The notes beneath the pieces were generated by a model. It saw nothing but the letters and a program-made list of their open reading frames with translations. It was not told the DNA's origin and made no database searches. DNA of 64,000 bases from Deltaproteobacteria bacterium (GTDB lineage: Bacteria; Myxococcota_A; UBA9160; UBA4427): assembly GCA_029261855.1 (NCBI GenBank), contig JAJDAN010000021.1, positions 62,001 through 126,000 of the forward strand, given 5' to 3'. Shown piece after piece: positions 23,700 through 32,170 of the stretch (position 1 is its first letter; each line of letters opens with the position of its first letter). The translations under genes were made by a program, and so were the position numbers.

Positions 23700-25028
23700 G
23701 TGGGTGTGCGTTATCGACGGGCTGTCGATCTGGTCGAGCTGACCGGAATCTTACAGACGAGCGTGACCGGGCTCTCGATCGATGAGATCGCTTCGGAATT
23801 CGACGTCAGTCGTCGGACCGCCGAACGGATGTTGAGCGCGCTGCGCGATCGCTTCCAGGACCTGCAACCGATCCTGCGGAGCGGACGTAAGTTCTGGAAG
23901 CTGCCTTCGGACAGCCGCTCACGGCCCATCCAGCTGCCTCGCGCGCTCGACGCGCTGAGCGAACGCATCGCCGAGCTCGAGGCCGAGATCCGGGACTCGC
24001 GCCGTGAGATGGAAGAGCTCCGCGGCATCACCGAGGGTGTGCTTGCGACCACACAGGTCGGAATGCTCGTCGTCGACGACGGCAGCCAGATCGTCTACGT
24101 GAACGAAATCCTCGCGGAATACCTCGGGAAGCCGACTTCGGAGTTCTTCGGTCAGGATCTCCAGGCCCTCATCCACGAGCAGCTCGGCGGACTGGTCGTC
24201 GACCCGCTGCGATTCGAAGAGAGACTGCTCGGGGAGCACGGCCACACCGATGACCGCTTCGAGTTTCGCACCCGTGCTCGCGAGGGACGCGGCGAGCACC
24301 AGATCCACCACTGGAGCCGGCCCATCACGACGGGGCGCTTCGCCGGGGGGCGCATCGAGCGCTTCGCGGATCTCGGAGAGGTGGTCCAGCGTGACCTCTC
24401 GCTGCCGAGTCGGGTCCAACAGGTGCCCGAGACTACGGTGCCGATGTTGCGGGAGCATCTCATCACCTTGAAGGAGGCGGCGGCCGACGTGCTCGACTCG
24501 CATGAGCTCGCGCCCGAGGTAGCCCAACGGCTCGCGAGTCTCGTGCAGTCGAACGCCCGCACTGTGGAATCGTCGATCGAAATGATCACCCACGGCGGCC
24601 TGAAGTACGAAGCCATGTCTCCCGCCGACACGCTGCTCTATGCCTCGAGCCTCCTGCATGTCACCGCCGAAGAGTTCGGCGTGGAGTTGTGCGTCGAAGC
24701 CCGCGAAGATCTGCCACAGATGTACGGAGATCGTGCGCTGGTGCTCTCGTGCCTCGCAGTCAACGGGCAGATCACCATCGAAGCGATCCCGCGCGGCAGC
24801 CGCCTGACCCTGCGAGGAGAAGTTCTCGACGGCCCGCCCCGGGTCCGTGTGTCCCTGGTCGACGACGGTCCCAGCCTGCCCTCCAACTTTCCGGACATCC
24901 TCGGCAGCTTCTTCGAGACACGGTCCGGTGGCTCCGCCGTCGGTGTGGCTCAAGTCCGCAACGAGGCCGGCGAGCCCACGGGCGGGATCATGCAGTACTT
25001 CGATCTCCCGACCCGGGCTCAGGCGTAG
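23700..25028 (+). CDS. HTH-PAS-kinase-like ATPase fusion regulator
   Basis: A 442-residue soluble protein with an unusual domain order. Residues about 4-66 are a winged HTH like that of WYL/DeoR regulators (LSIDEIASEFDVSRRTAERMLSALRD). A heptad coiled coil follows (about 80-112), then a PAS domain (about 118-200; GMLVVDDGSQIVYVNEILAEYLG). Residues about 248-296 resemble a dimerisation helix pair, and about 305-435 a histidine-kinase ATPase domain: DLPQMYGDRALVLSCLAVNG, VSLVDDGPSLP, SGGSAVGVAQVRNEAG. The usual phosphoacceptor motif is not recognisable (His253 and His268 are candidates), and the glycines of the D-x-G-x-G box are partly lost. No transmembrane helix. GTG at 23700 has GGAGG eight bases upstream. 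It converges on the anti-sigma gene with a 10-base overlap. Confidence 0.7.
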   Translation: MGVRYRRAVDLVELTGILQTSVTGLSIDEIASEFDVSRRTAERMLSALRDRFQDLQPILRSGRKFWKLPSDSRSRPIQLPRALDALSERIAELEAEIRDSRREMEELRGITEGVLATTQVGMLVVDDGSQIVYVNEILAEYLGKPTSEFFGQDLQALIHEQLGGLVVDPLRFEERLLGEHGHTDDRFEFRTRAREGRGEHQIHHWSRPITTGRFAGGRIERFADLGEVVQRDLSLPSRVQQVPETTVPMLREHLITLKEAAADVLDSHELAPEVAQRLASLVQSNARTVESSIEMITHGGLKYEAMSPADTLLYASSLLHVTAEEFGVELCVEAREDLPQMYGDRALVLSCLAVNGQITIEAIPRGSRLTLRGEVLDGPPRVRVSLVDDGPSLPSNFPDILGSFFETRSGGSAVGVAQVRNEAGEPTGGIMQYFDLPTRAQA

Positions 25029-26668
25029 CTGCTGGCGCGGCGGTTCTTCCACGCCTCGAGGACCGTCGTGATGACGAGGCCCATGCCCGCGAGTCCCACC
25101 AGCAGGCGCATCAGTCCCGCGACGAACGGCAGGTTCATCACCGCCACGACCAGCACCAGGCCGAGCAGCAAGGCGAGCCCGAAGCCGTAGGTGCTCTCCG
25201 GGTCGGCACCCGTGATCGATGAGCCGACCAGCGCCGCGACGACGATGGTCGAGACGAAGAGCAGGGTCAGGTACGAGAACCCGCCGAGAATCGCGATCGG
25301 GATGCCGACCACGGTCAACGCGCACAGCACCAGCGCGATCGGGGCAACCACGAGCGCGACGAAGCCGTAGCCCAGGCAGCGACCGAACTCGCCAGGCGTC
25401 TCGAGGGTGCCCCAGAAGAGGCTCGGCACCAGGGCGTGCAGCAGCATGCCGACCAGGAACGCCGAAACCAGGTAGACGAAGGCGCGCATGTAGAAACCGC
25501 CGTCGAGCCAGCGATTACTGCGCTCGTGCATGCGGTGTTGCACGACCGTCTCACTGACCTCGCCACCGATCGATGCGGCGGGCGAGACCTCCGCCTCGCC
25601 GTTTTCCGGGATCTCGATCAGCAGATCGCCCCCCACCCGGGCGCCCTCGAGCGCGGTGAAGCGTTGGCTGTGAGTGCGCACCGTCCGCCCGACGTCGCCC
25701 CGAAGCTCCACCCATTCGCCCGCAGCGAATACGTCCCGGCCCGCGCGGCCGTCCATGCGGATGCCCGCGCCGAAGAGATGCGCGTCGCGGCCGACGCTCG
25801 CGTCTTCGGCAACCGTCAGGTCTTCCGCAGCGGCGTAGAGGTTGCCCGTGACCGATCCCTCGAGATCGCAGCGTTCACAGGCCATGTGGAGCGAGCCGTC
25901 GACGACCCCGGTGACGAGGACCTCGCGACCTGCCGCGAAGACGTTCCCCTCCACGCGGCCACGAATCGTCACGCGCTCGGCAACGCTGAAGACGTCGCCG
26001 CGCACCGTCCCGTCGATGTGCACGCTCTCCCCCGAGGCGACCAGCGTGTCTTCGAGGATCTCGTCGCGTGGGACTTCGATGCTTCGCTCGTCGCTTCGGA
26101 TCTCGACTGCCTGGCTGGGTCCCGCGCTCAGCAACACCCCCGTGGTCGCCAGAGCGGCCAACGTCATCAGAGCGGTGCCCGCCACGACTCGCCGCAGCAC
26201 CGCGCTCACGAAGAAGGTGAGCATCGCCGCGACCGCGGCGGTGGCGCCGACCGCGATCCCCAGATCGACGAGAACCGGCAGCGTGTCGCGCAGGGTGAAG
26301 ATCGTGTCGAATGCCATTTCATACGCTCCGAAGATGAGGGTGCTCGGGTCCATCCAGGTCAGGCCCGGAAGCCTGCGATCGAGTAGCCAGCCCGCGCCGG
26401 TGGCCCCGAGAAGACCGAGGCCGAGGGTTGGAACCAGACCCAGAGCGAGCCCGCGTGCGCGCGCGCGGGGCGGAACCGAACGCTGCACCGTCGCGGGCGC
26501 GCGCTGCTGCAGCAGATCGCAGAGGAGCGCTGCCTCGTCCTGGAGGGCGAGGATGAGACCGCGGCAACGCTGACACTGGATCAGGTGTGCCTCGACCTCA
26601 CGCTGCTCGGGCAACGGGAGCTCGTGGTCGACGTAGACGGCATAGACACTCTCGGGCAGACAGCTCAT
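25019..26668 (-). CDS. Zinc-finger anti-sigma factor fused to a membrane bactofilin-like protein
   Basis: A 549-residue protein, translationally coupled (ATGA overlap) to an upstream ECF sigma gene. The N-terminal 40 residues have the zf-HC2 anti-sigma pattern, His28-x3-Cys32-x2-Cys35 (AHLIQCQRC). Several transmembrane helices follow (about 74-190). A periplasmic or cytoplasmic beta-helix (about 190-370) has repeats such as DGTVRGDVFSVAERVTIRG and VEGNVFAAGREVLVTG, like the bactofilin fold. C-terminal hydrophobic helices end the protein (about 395-535). The zinc finger should bind and silence the ECF factor; the polymer-like region may sense envelope state. Polymerisation is inferred only from repeat similarity. 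Confidence 0.82.
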   Translation of the reverse strand: MSCLPESVYAVYVDHELPLPEQREVEAHLIQCQRCRGLILALQDEAALLCDLLQQRAPATVQRSVPPRARARGLALGLVPTLGLGLLGATGAGWLLDRRLPGLTWMDPSTLIFGAYEMAFDTIFTLRDTLPVLVDLGIAVGATAAVAAMLTFFVSAVLRRVVAGTALMTLAALATTGVLLSAGPSQAVEIRSDERSIEVPRDEILEDTLVASGESVHIDGTVRGDVFSVAERVTIRGRVEGNVFAAGREVLVTGVVDGSLHMACERCDLEGSVTGNLYAAAEDLTVAEDASVGRDAHLFGAGIRMDGRAGRDVFAAGEWVELRGDVGRTVRTHSQRFTALEGARVGGDLLIEIPENGEAEVSPAASIGGEVSETVVQHRMHERSNRWLDGGFYMRAFVYLVSAFLVGMLLHALVPSLFWGTLETPGEFGRCLGYGFVALVVAPIALVLCALTVVGIPIAILGGFSYLTLLFVSTIVVAALVGSSITGADPESTYGFGLALLLGLVLVVAVMNLPFVAGLMRLLVGLAGMGLVITTVLEAWKNRRASSYA

Positions 26669-27378
26669 GAGCGCTCTTTCTGGGGTGGGTGCGACGATCG
26701 GCGACGCGGGGATCGACCCGGCTCGTCGAGCGCCGCGCGAAGCCGTTGCTTTGCGCGGAACAGCAAGGTGGCCACCTGGTTGCGTGACACGCCGAGCACC
26801 TCCGCGATACTGTCGTAGTCGAGCTCGCTGAAATACCGCAACGCCAGGGGAAGCCGGTACTTCACCGGAAGCTTCGCGATCGCCCGGCCGAGCAGGTCGC
26901 GCTCCTCGCGAGCCAGCAGACCGCCGAGCGGAGACAACCCAGCGGCTTCGGGAGCCTCGGCCTCCTCGGGATCGACATCGACAAAGACGCGTTGGCCGTT
27001 CGCGTGGCGCCTCAGCTGGTCGATGCAGTAGTTGCCCGCGATCGCCAGAAGCCAGGGACGAAAGGGCCGCGCGGGGTCGTAGTGGGAGAACGACTGGCGG
27101 GCGCGCAGGTAGACTTCTTGCGGAGCGTCCTTCGCCTCTTCGCGACCCCCGAGGAGCCGCCGACAGACGCGAACGACGTCCGGCTCGTGGGTCGCGTACG
27201 CCTCGGCGAAGGCCGCCGGGGCCTCGGGGACTTGTCCCGGGTCCGGCGCCGTTTCGCCGCTGCCTGCTTGGGTCAAGCCTGTCTCCCGGCCCCGGGGCAC
27301 GTCCCTGCGGCGCGCCGTCGCCCCAAGGCTATCCGTCGACCCGGCCATCGCCCATCCCTGTAGGACTACCTGGAGCAT
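26665..27378 (-). CDS. ECF family RNA polymerase sigma factor
   Basis: A 237-residue sigma-70 family factor of the extracytoplasmic-function type. After about 60 variable residues, region 2 runs from AFAEAYATHEPDVVRVCRRLL to FRPWLLAIAGNYCIDQLRRH, and region 4 has LPVKYRLPLALRYFSELDYDSIAEVLGVSRNQVATLLFRAKQRLR. It overlaps the anti-sigma gene by four bases, the normal sigma/anti-sigma arrangement. The ATG at 27378 has AGAGG six bases upstream; another ATG at 27348 would shorten the unstructured N-terminus. A 15-bp palindrome lies 12 bases upstream and may be the control site. Confidence 0.92.
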   Translation of the reverse strand: MLQVVLQGWAMAGSTDSLGATARRRDVPRGRETGLTQAGSGETAPDPGQVPEAPAAFAEAYATHEPDVVRVCRRLLGGREEAKDAPQEVYLRARQSFSHYDPARPFRPWLLAIAGNYCIDQLRRHANGQRVFVDVDPEEAEAPEAAGLSPLGGLLAREERDLLGRAIAKLPVKYRLPLALRYFSELDYDSIAEVLGVSRNQVATLLFRAKQRLRAALDEPGRSPRRRSSHPPQKERS

Positions 27379-27389
27379 GAGAAGCCTCT

Positions 27390-27404
27390 GTTCGTAGTAC
27401 GAAC
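27390..27404. promoter_or_regulatory. 15-bp palindrome upstream of the ECF sigma gene
   Basis: GTTCGTAGTACGAAC has two perfect 7-bp arms around a central G, only 12 bases upstream of the ECF start codon on the minus strand. The position suits an operator or leader hairpin. No standard ECF -35/-10 pair was identified around it. Confidence 0.5.
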
Positions 27405-27474
27405 GAGGCCCGGCGAACTTGCAGCCCGCGCCGGAAAACCCGCGAGAAAAGCCCGAGCGGCGCCCGGGAAGGGT

Positions 27475-28683
27475 TCAGGAGGCGCCAGGGTCCCGTACAG
27501 GTGGCGCCCAGGTCGGGGCGAAGCCTGGCGTCTCGAGTCGCACGTGGCCCTGACGATCGATCACGGTGATCGTCGCATCCGTGACGGCGTCTTCCGAGTC
27601 GGACGCCGCCTGTGAGGCCGAGACTGAACCAGAGACCGAACCCGAGACCAGGGCGACAAGCTCGCCGTCCGGAGACCAGCGCAGCGATCCGGCCTCTTCG
27701 GCGGGCAGGGTCGCCAGTACCGCCACGGCCTCGCCCGAGAGATCTGCGAGCACGACCTCGACGCCAGCGCCGGCACGCTGGCGAATGAAGACCACTTCGT
27801 CGCGTGTGGGCGAAGGCTCGATGCCGTGTTCCCGGGCGTCTTCGCTCGCTGCAATACAGCGGACCTCGAGGGTCCTGACGTCCACCTCACACACGTCGCC
27901 ACCACCGAGCGGCCCGGGAACGCCCGCCTCGGCACGTCGCGCCCGCTGTCCGGGAGCTTCGAGTGCGGCCCGTTGGAAGTAGATCCTTTCGCCGCTGCGG
28001 GAAAAGCGGGGGCGGGTGTCGTGAAAGCGCGCTTCGTCGACGAGGGGGCGCTGCGCGCCGTTCGGCGCCAGCATCGCGAGCCCCGTGGACCGGGCCCGCG
28101 CCCGGACCTCCACGGCGACATCGAGGCTATCCGGCGAGAGCTGCGGGCGACGGAACATGGTGCCCCGCTGCGGAGCGCCGACCACACCCTCGCCCGCCGT
28201 CATGAGCCTCAAGATCTTCACGCCGCGCGAGATCCCGCCCCCGGCGACTCCCTCGAACACGAAGACGAGCCGCTTGCCGTCGGGTGATATTGCGACGTCC
28301 AGCTCGGCGGGCCCCGAACGATCCGAAGCCGACTCGCTGACACCGGTCTCGAGGTCGAAGAGCATGATTCGCGGAGACGGGGGCTCTTCCCCGGGCCGCG
28401 ACCGTGTGAAGACGAGGCGCTGGACCGCGGACGACCACTGCAGGTTGCCCTTCGGCTCGGCCGGGGTCGCCGTGAGCATCTGCGCCGAACCGTCGGACAG
28501 ACGCACGGACGCGACATCCGTCCCGCCTTCACTCGTCTGCAGGAGATACGCGAGGCCATCGGACGCCGACGGACGCGGTGGCTTCTCGGAGCCGCAGCCC
28601 ACGGCGGTCCCGAGAACCCCGGCCAGCAGCGCGAGCAGCAGCCCCGTGCGCATCTGTCTCGGCGATTGCATTGCAGTGGTCAT
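27475..28683 (-). CDS. TolB-like beta-propeller lipoprotein
   Basis: An exported protein of about 402 residues. The signal sequence (RTGLLLALLAGVLGTAVGC) ends in a lipobox-like VGC, so it is probably lipid-anchored. The mature protein has propeller repeats of the TolB/PD40 type: LQWSSAVQRLVFTRSRPG, ISPDGKRLVFVFEG, RWSPDGELVALVSG. A Ser-rich insert (SGSVSGSVSASQAASDSEDA) lies near the C-terminus. The ATG at 28683 is used; a frame open to 28779 would overlap the leader of the divergent steroid-reductase gene. The role may be binding another envelope protein; nothing shows catalysis. Confidence 0.75.
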   Translation of the reverse strand: MTTAMQSPRQMRTGLLLALLAGVLGTAVGCGSEKPPRPSASDGLAYLLQTSEGGTDVASVRLSDGSAQMLTATPAEPKGNLQWSSAVQRLVFTRSRPGEEPPSPRIMLFDLETGVSESASDRSGPAELDVAISPDGKRLVFVFEGVAGGGISRGVKILRLMTAGEGVVGAPQRGTMFRRPQLSPDSLDVAVEVRARARSTGLAMLAPNGAQRPLVDEARFHDTRPRFSRSGERIYFQRAALEAPGQRARRAEAGVPGPLGGGDVCEVDVRTLEVRCIAASEDAREHGIEPSPTRDEVVFIRQRAGAGVEVVLADLSGEAVAVLATLPAEEAGSLRWSPDGELVALVSGSVSGSVSASQAASDSEDAVTDATITVIDRQGHVRLETPGFAPTWAPPVRDPGAS

Positions 28684-28755
28684 CCGGGCTCCGATCGAGG
28701 CGAACGGAGTACACTGACTGTCCCCCTGACGCAACCAACGAGTCCCGGAGAGAGG

Positions 28756-29517
28756 GTGGATCTGGAAGTCCTGTATCACCGGGGGGTCGTCCTCGAGCTG
28801 GCGATCGCGGCGGCCGCGTTCCCCCTCCTATTCTGGATCACCGTGCCCTACGGCGGACGCCACACGTCCGATCGCTGGGGAGTCACCCTCCCGGCGTGGG
28901 TCGCCTGGCTCGCCATGGAGATTCCCGCACCGATCTGCTTCTCAGTCGCCTGGTTGCAGGGCCGCCACGCGGACGATCCTGCCAGCATCGTCCTGGCCTG
29001 CGGATTCCTCGGCCACTACGCCCAACGTGCCCTGTGGCAGTCCTTCCAGATGCGCGGCAATGGCAAGCGCACGCCGTTGCTGTCCGCGTCCATCGCGGCG
29101 ATGGTCAACGTCGTCAACGGCAGCATCAACGGTCTGGCAGTTGGGCACATCGGCGCCTATGGCATGGCGTGGCTCAGCGACCCGCGCTTCGTCGCCGGAA
29201 CCATCGTCTTCCTCGCGGGCGCCGGAATCAACCGCTGGTCCGATGCCATCCTCCACCGGCTGCGCGGACCGGGCGAGACCGGCTACCGCATCCCGCACGG
29301 GGGGGCGTACCGGTGGGTATCGAGCCCGAACTACCTCGGAGAGATCATCCAGTGGGGAGGCTGGGCGCTCGCCACCTGGTCCGGCGCCGGGCTTGCATTC
29401 TTCGCACTCACCGTTGCGAACCTTGCGCCGCGCGCGCGATCGAATCACCAGTGGTACCGCGAGACCTTTGCCGATTATCCGCCCGAGCGGCGGGCACTCG
29501 TCCCATACATCTGGTAG
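28756..29517 (+). CDS. 3-oxo-5-alpha-steroid 4-dehydrogenase (steroid 5-alpha-reductase) family membrane enzyme
   Basis: An NADPH-dependent enoyl reductase family best known from animal and plant steroid 5-alpha-reductases. The 253-residue length equals that of eukaryotic SRD5A proteins. It has about six or seven membrane helices. Family motifs: WLAMEIPAP (the conserved E-x-P in helix 2), HYAQRALWQSFQMRGNGKRTPL, NGSINGL, and a C-terminal stretch with IPHGGAYRWVSSPNYLGEI, WALATWS, NLAPRARSNHQWYRE and FADYPPERRALVPYIW. Substrate could be a steroid, another polycyclic enone or an unsaturated lipid. The GTG at 28756 follows GGAGAGAGG closely. It is divergent from the propeller lipoprotein. No sterol synthesis gene is visible here. 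Confidence 0.88.
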   Translation: MDLEVLYHRGVVLELAIAAAAFPLLFWITVPYGGRHTSDRWGVTLPAWVAWLAMEIPAPICFSVAWLQGRHADDPASIVLACGFLGHYAQRALWQSFQMRGNGKRTPLLSASIAAMVNVVNGSINGLAVGHIGAYGMAWLSDPRFVAGTIVFLAGAGINRWSDAILHRLRGPGETGYRIPHGGAYRWVSSPNYLGEIIQWGGWALATWSGAGLAFFALTVANLAPRARSNHQWYRETFADYPPERRALVPYIW

Positions 29518-29701
29518 CCCGAACGCTGTTCACCGAGCGAAATCAGACGTGAAATCCCCACGTTGCGGTCGAGTGAGCGCTGCCCCCGATCCGCCCGGCC
29601 GCCGCAGATGCGTCCGTAAGTAACCGCCTCGGAAGATTTTTCCCCATCGCTTTCGGGCTTCCTGTTAAGATGCGCGGGCATTTTCGCAGAAGGGACTATC
29701 G

Positions 29702-30214
29702 ATGAACGGACGAGTTCTGGCCCTTGGCGCCGCCTTGGTTCTGATGACCGCCATGAGCGCCCAGGCGCAGGACGAGGACGAGTACTACTACGAGAAGGAG
29801 AGGTCGGCGTACGCCGAGCTCTACGCGGCCGGCGGCTACTTCAAGATCAACGGGACCGACGGCGGCGACGATGGCTCCGGCGGTGTCGGCCTGGCGGTCG
29901 GTGGCCACATCACGCCGAACGTGGCCATGGACGTCACCTATGAATTCCAGAGCTATTCGAAGACGAGCCTGGCGAGCTACGCCGTCAAGTACGTCTTCCT
30001 GACGGATCGCGTCCAGCCCTTCGTGAAGGCCGGCTTCGGCGTCATGGCGGGCCGACCGAACCACGCCTTCCTCTTCATGGGACGCTTCGACGCGGGCGTC
30101 AACTTCTTCCTGACCGAGCAGGTCGCCTTGCGGGGCGCAGCCGGCTACGCGGTCGCCAAGCACAGCAACAACCTGCTGCTCGCGAATCTGGGAATCGTCT
30201 ACTACTTCGAGTAG
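29702..30214 (+). CDS. Small outer-membrane beta-barrel protein
   Basis: A 170-residue exported protein with a signal peptide (1-23, ending AQA). The body of alternating polar and hydrophobic strands is typical of an eight-stranded OmpA/OmpW-like barrel (AYAELYAAGGYFKING, NVAMDVTYEFQSYS, VALRGAAGYAVAKH). It ends in the outer-membrane signature GIVYYFE with aromatic residues near the end. The short acidic segment after the signal (DEDEYYYEKERS) is unusual. GAAGGGA lies seven bases before the ATG, and a TAAGAT -10-like box sits at 29666-29671. The gene overlaps the convergent MocA-like gene by 13 bases. Confidence 0.8.
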   Translation: MNGRVLALGAALVLMTAMSAQAQDEDEYYYEKERSAYAELYAAGGYFKINGTDGGDDGSGGVGLAVGGHITPNVAMDVTYEFQSYSKTSLASYAVKYVFLTDRVQPFVKAGFGVMAGRPNHAFLFMGRFDAGVNFFLTEQVALRGAAGYAVAKHSNNLLLANLGIVYYFE

Positions 30215-30783
30215 GCGCCGTAGTCCGCCGGGGTGTCGAGATCGACCACCCCGTCTTCCCACGGGACGGCCCGAACCCGGCCACTGTAGCGGTCGAGTAA
30301 CGCGCGGGCGCCGCGATCCCCTTCCAGTTGCGACAGCGCCTGGAAGTACGCCGGACCGAAGATCGCCGGGGCGCCGAGTCCGCCCGCGTAGGCACAGGCC
30401 GCGAGCGAGTCGGCTCGTCCCTCGAAGGCATCGATCAGGGCGTCGAGCACGGCCGCAGTCAGCTTCGGCTGGTCGGCCAGCAACAGCAGCAGTCCCGCAG
30501 GCGCCCCCGCCGCCAGGGTCGCGGCGAGCCCCGCAGCGATGGATGTCGAAAGCCCCTGCATCCAGTCGGGATTCTCGACGATCTCGAGGTCGGTGCCCGC
30601 GAGCGCTTCGCGGACCTCTGGTGCATACGCGCCGACGACGACCCGAACTCGGGCGCAGCGCGCCGCTAGCGCCGCGTTCACCGCGTGCCGCACCATCGGC
30701 ACGCCGGCGACCGGGAGCAACTGCTTGGCCTCGCCCATGCGGGCAGCTCCGCCTGCCGCGAGCACGAGCGCGTCGATGGCCAC
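30202..30783 (-). CDS. MocA/MobA-like nucleotidyltransferase
   Basis: A 193-residue NTP-transferase of the molybdenum-cofactor cytidylyltransferase type. The nucleotide-binding motif is LAAGGAARMGEAKQLLPV (GG-x-x-x-RMG-x-x-K). Also seen are VVVGAYAPEV, NPDWMQGLSTSIAAGL, LLADQPKL and GAPAIFGPAYF, all typical of MocA. MocA makes the cytosine dinucleotide cofactor of xanthine-oxidase-family enzymes, but relatives use other substrates, and no such molybdoenzyme is in the window. The GTG start lies four bases after the aminotransferase stop, so it is the last gene of a leftward four-gene set. Confidence 0.85.
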   Translation of the reverse strand: MAIDALVLAAGGAARMGEAKQLLPVAGVPMVRHAVNAALAARCARVRVVVGAYAPEVREALAGTDLEIVENPDWMQGLSTSIAAGLAATLAAGAPAGLLLLLADQPKLTAAVLDALIDAFEGRADSLAACAYAGGLGAPAIFGPAYFQALSQLEGDRGARALLDRYSGRVRAVPWEDGVVDLDTPADYGAYSK

Positions 30784-30787
30784 GGGC

Positions 30788-32137
30788 TCACCCGGTCCGG
30801 GAGACCGCGCTATCGATCGCCTTCTCGAGGGTCGTGACGATCTTCTCGATCTCCGCGTCCCCGATCACGAAGGCCGGTCCCAGGGTGATCACGTCGCGCG
30901 CCGGATCGCAGCCGCCGGGGTAGAAGAAGACGCCCTCTCCGAGCCCCGCCGCGACGATCTTTCCCGTCACGCGCGCGTCCGCGGGGAAGGGCTCGAGCGT
31001 GTCGCGGTCCTTCACGATCTCGATCCCCAGGAGGAGTCCACGACCGCGGACTTCGGCCACGTGGGGATGTACGGCAAGCGTCGCGAGCCGGGCGCGCAGG
31101 CGATCACCCATCTCGGCCGCGCGCGCGACCAGCTTCTCGTCCTCGAGAATGCCCAGCACCGCGTTCGCCGCGGCGCACGAGGCGGGGTGGGCCGAGTAGG
31201 TGAAGAACATGAGCTCGTCGCCGTTTGCCGCGATGGGCTGCACGACTTCTTCCTTGGCGAAGATCCCGCCCATGGGCGCGTACCCGCCCGTCAGCCCCTT
31301 GCCGCCGACCAGGATGTCCGGCACGACGCCCCAATGGTCGACCGCCATCTCGCGCCCGGTGCGACCGAAGCCCGTCATCACCTCGTCGGCGATGACGAGG
31401 ATGCCGTGACGCCGACAGATCTCGACGATCGCGGGCCAGTACTCGTCGGGCGGATCGAGGCCGCCTGCCGTGGACCCGCCCACCGGCTCGGCGATGAAGG
31501 CCGCGATGGTGTCTGCCCCCTCGCGCGTAATGATCTCCTCGAGGGCGGACGCGCAAGCGACGTTGCAGGCAGGGTACGCGAGCGACAGCGGACAACGCAG
31601 GCAGTAGCAGGCGGGGGCCTTGGGCAGCGACGTCAGCCAGGGCTCGAAACCCTTTCGGCGCTTCACGTGACCGCCGACCGCCAGGGTCGCGAGGGTGACG
31701 CCGTGGTAGGAGAGGTCGCGACCGATCACCTTCCAACGCCCGGGCCGACCCGCGGACAGGTGGTGTTGCCGTGCCAGTCGAAGCGCCGCGTCCACCGACT
31801 CGGACCCGCCGCTCGTGAAGACCGCACGGGTGAGCCCCTCGGGCAACCAGGTCTCCCGCAGCCGCTCGACCAGCTCGACGCGTTCGTCCGTCGCGAAGGG
31901 CGGTACCGCATAGGTCAGTCGCGCCGACGCCCGGGCAAAGGCTTCGCCGGGCTCGCGCCGACCATGACCGATGTTCGCGACGACTGCACCGCCGGCCGCA
32001 TCGAGGATGGCCCGCTCGCCCGAGGGTGCGCTCGGGTCCGGGGTGTAGAGGTAGGCGCCCTCGGCGCGTGTGATGCGGAACGGAGCCGCGTCGGGCTGCG
32101 AGACGAACGGGTAGCGGCGAGCGCGGTCTAGTTCCAT
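30788..32137 (-). CDS. Class III PLP-dependent aminotransferase
   Basis: A 449-residue fold-type I aminotransferase. Key elements: FTSGGSESVDAALRLAR (cofactor phosphate site), SYHGVTLATL, IAEPVGGSTAGG, VIADEVMTGFGRTG (Asp that binds the pyridine nitrogen) and DILVGGKGLTGGYAPMG, whose Lys forms the Schiff base. It carries a Cys-rich insert (CYCLRCPLSLAYPACNVAC, about residues 170-190) found in a subset of the family. It may act on an omega-amino acid, diamine or polyketide-type amine; the donor and acceptor cannot be deduced. It lies between SMP-30 and MocA-like genes on the same strand. Confidence 0.88.
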   Translation of the reverse strand: MELDRARRYPFVSQPDAAPFRITRAEGAYLYTPDPSAPSGERAILDAAGGAVVANIGHGRREPGEAFARASARLTYAVPPFATDERVELVERLRETWLPEGLTRAVFTSGGSESVDAALRLARQHHLSAGRPGRWKVIGRDLSYHGVTLATLAVGGHVKRRKGFEPWLTSLPKAPACYCLRCPLSLAYPACNVACASALEEIITREGADTIAAFIAEPVGGSTAGGLDPPDEYWPAIVEICRRHGILVIADEVMTGFGRTGREMAVDHWGVVPDILVGGKGLTGGYAPMGGIFAKEEVVQPIAANGDELMFFTYSAHPASCAAANAVLGILEDEKLVARAAEMGDRLRARLATLAVHPHVAEVRGRGLLLGIEIVKDRDTLEPFPADARVTGKIVAAGLGEGVFFYPGGCDPARDVITLGPAFVIGDAEIEKIVTTLEKAIDSAVSRTG

Positions 32138-32170
32138 CGGCGATGCCCCCGCACAGGAAGCCGGCGAAGC

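Noticed and set aside
28666-28755. Longer N-terminus for the steroid-reductase homologue
   Set aside because: The extra 30 residues are polar and not family-like, and overlap the divergent lipoprotein start.
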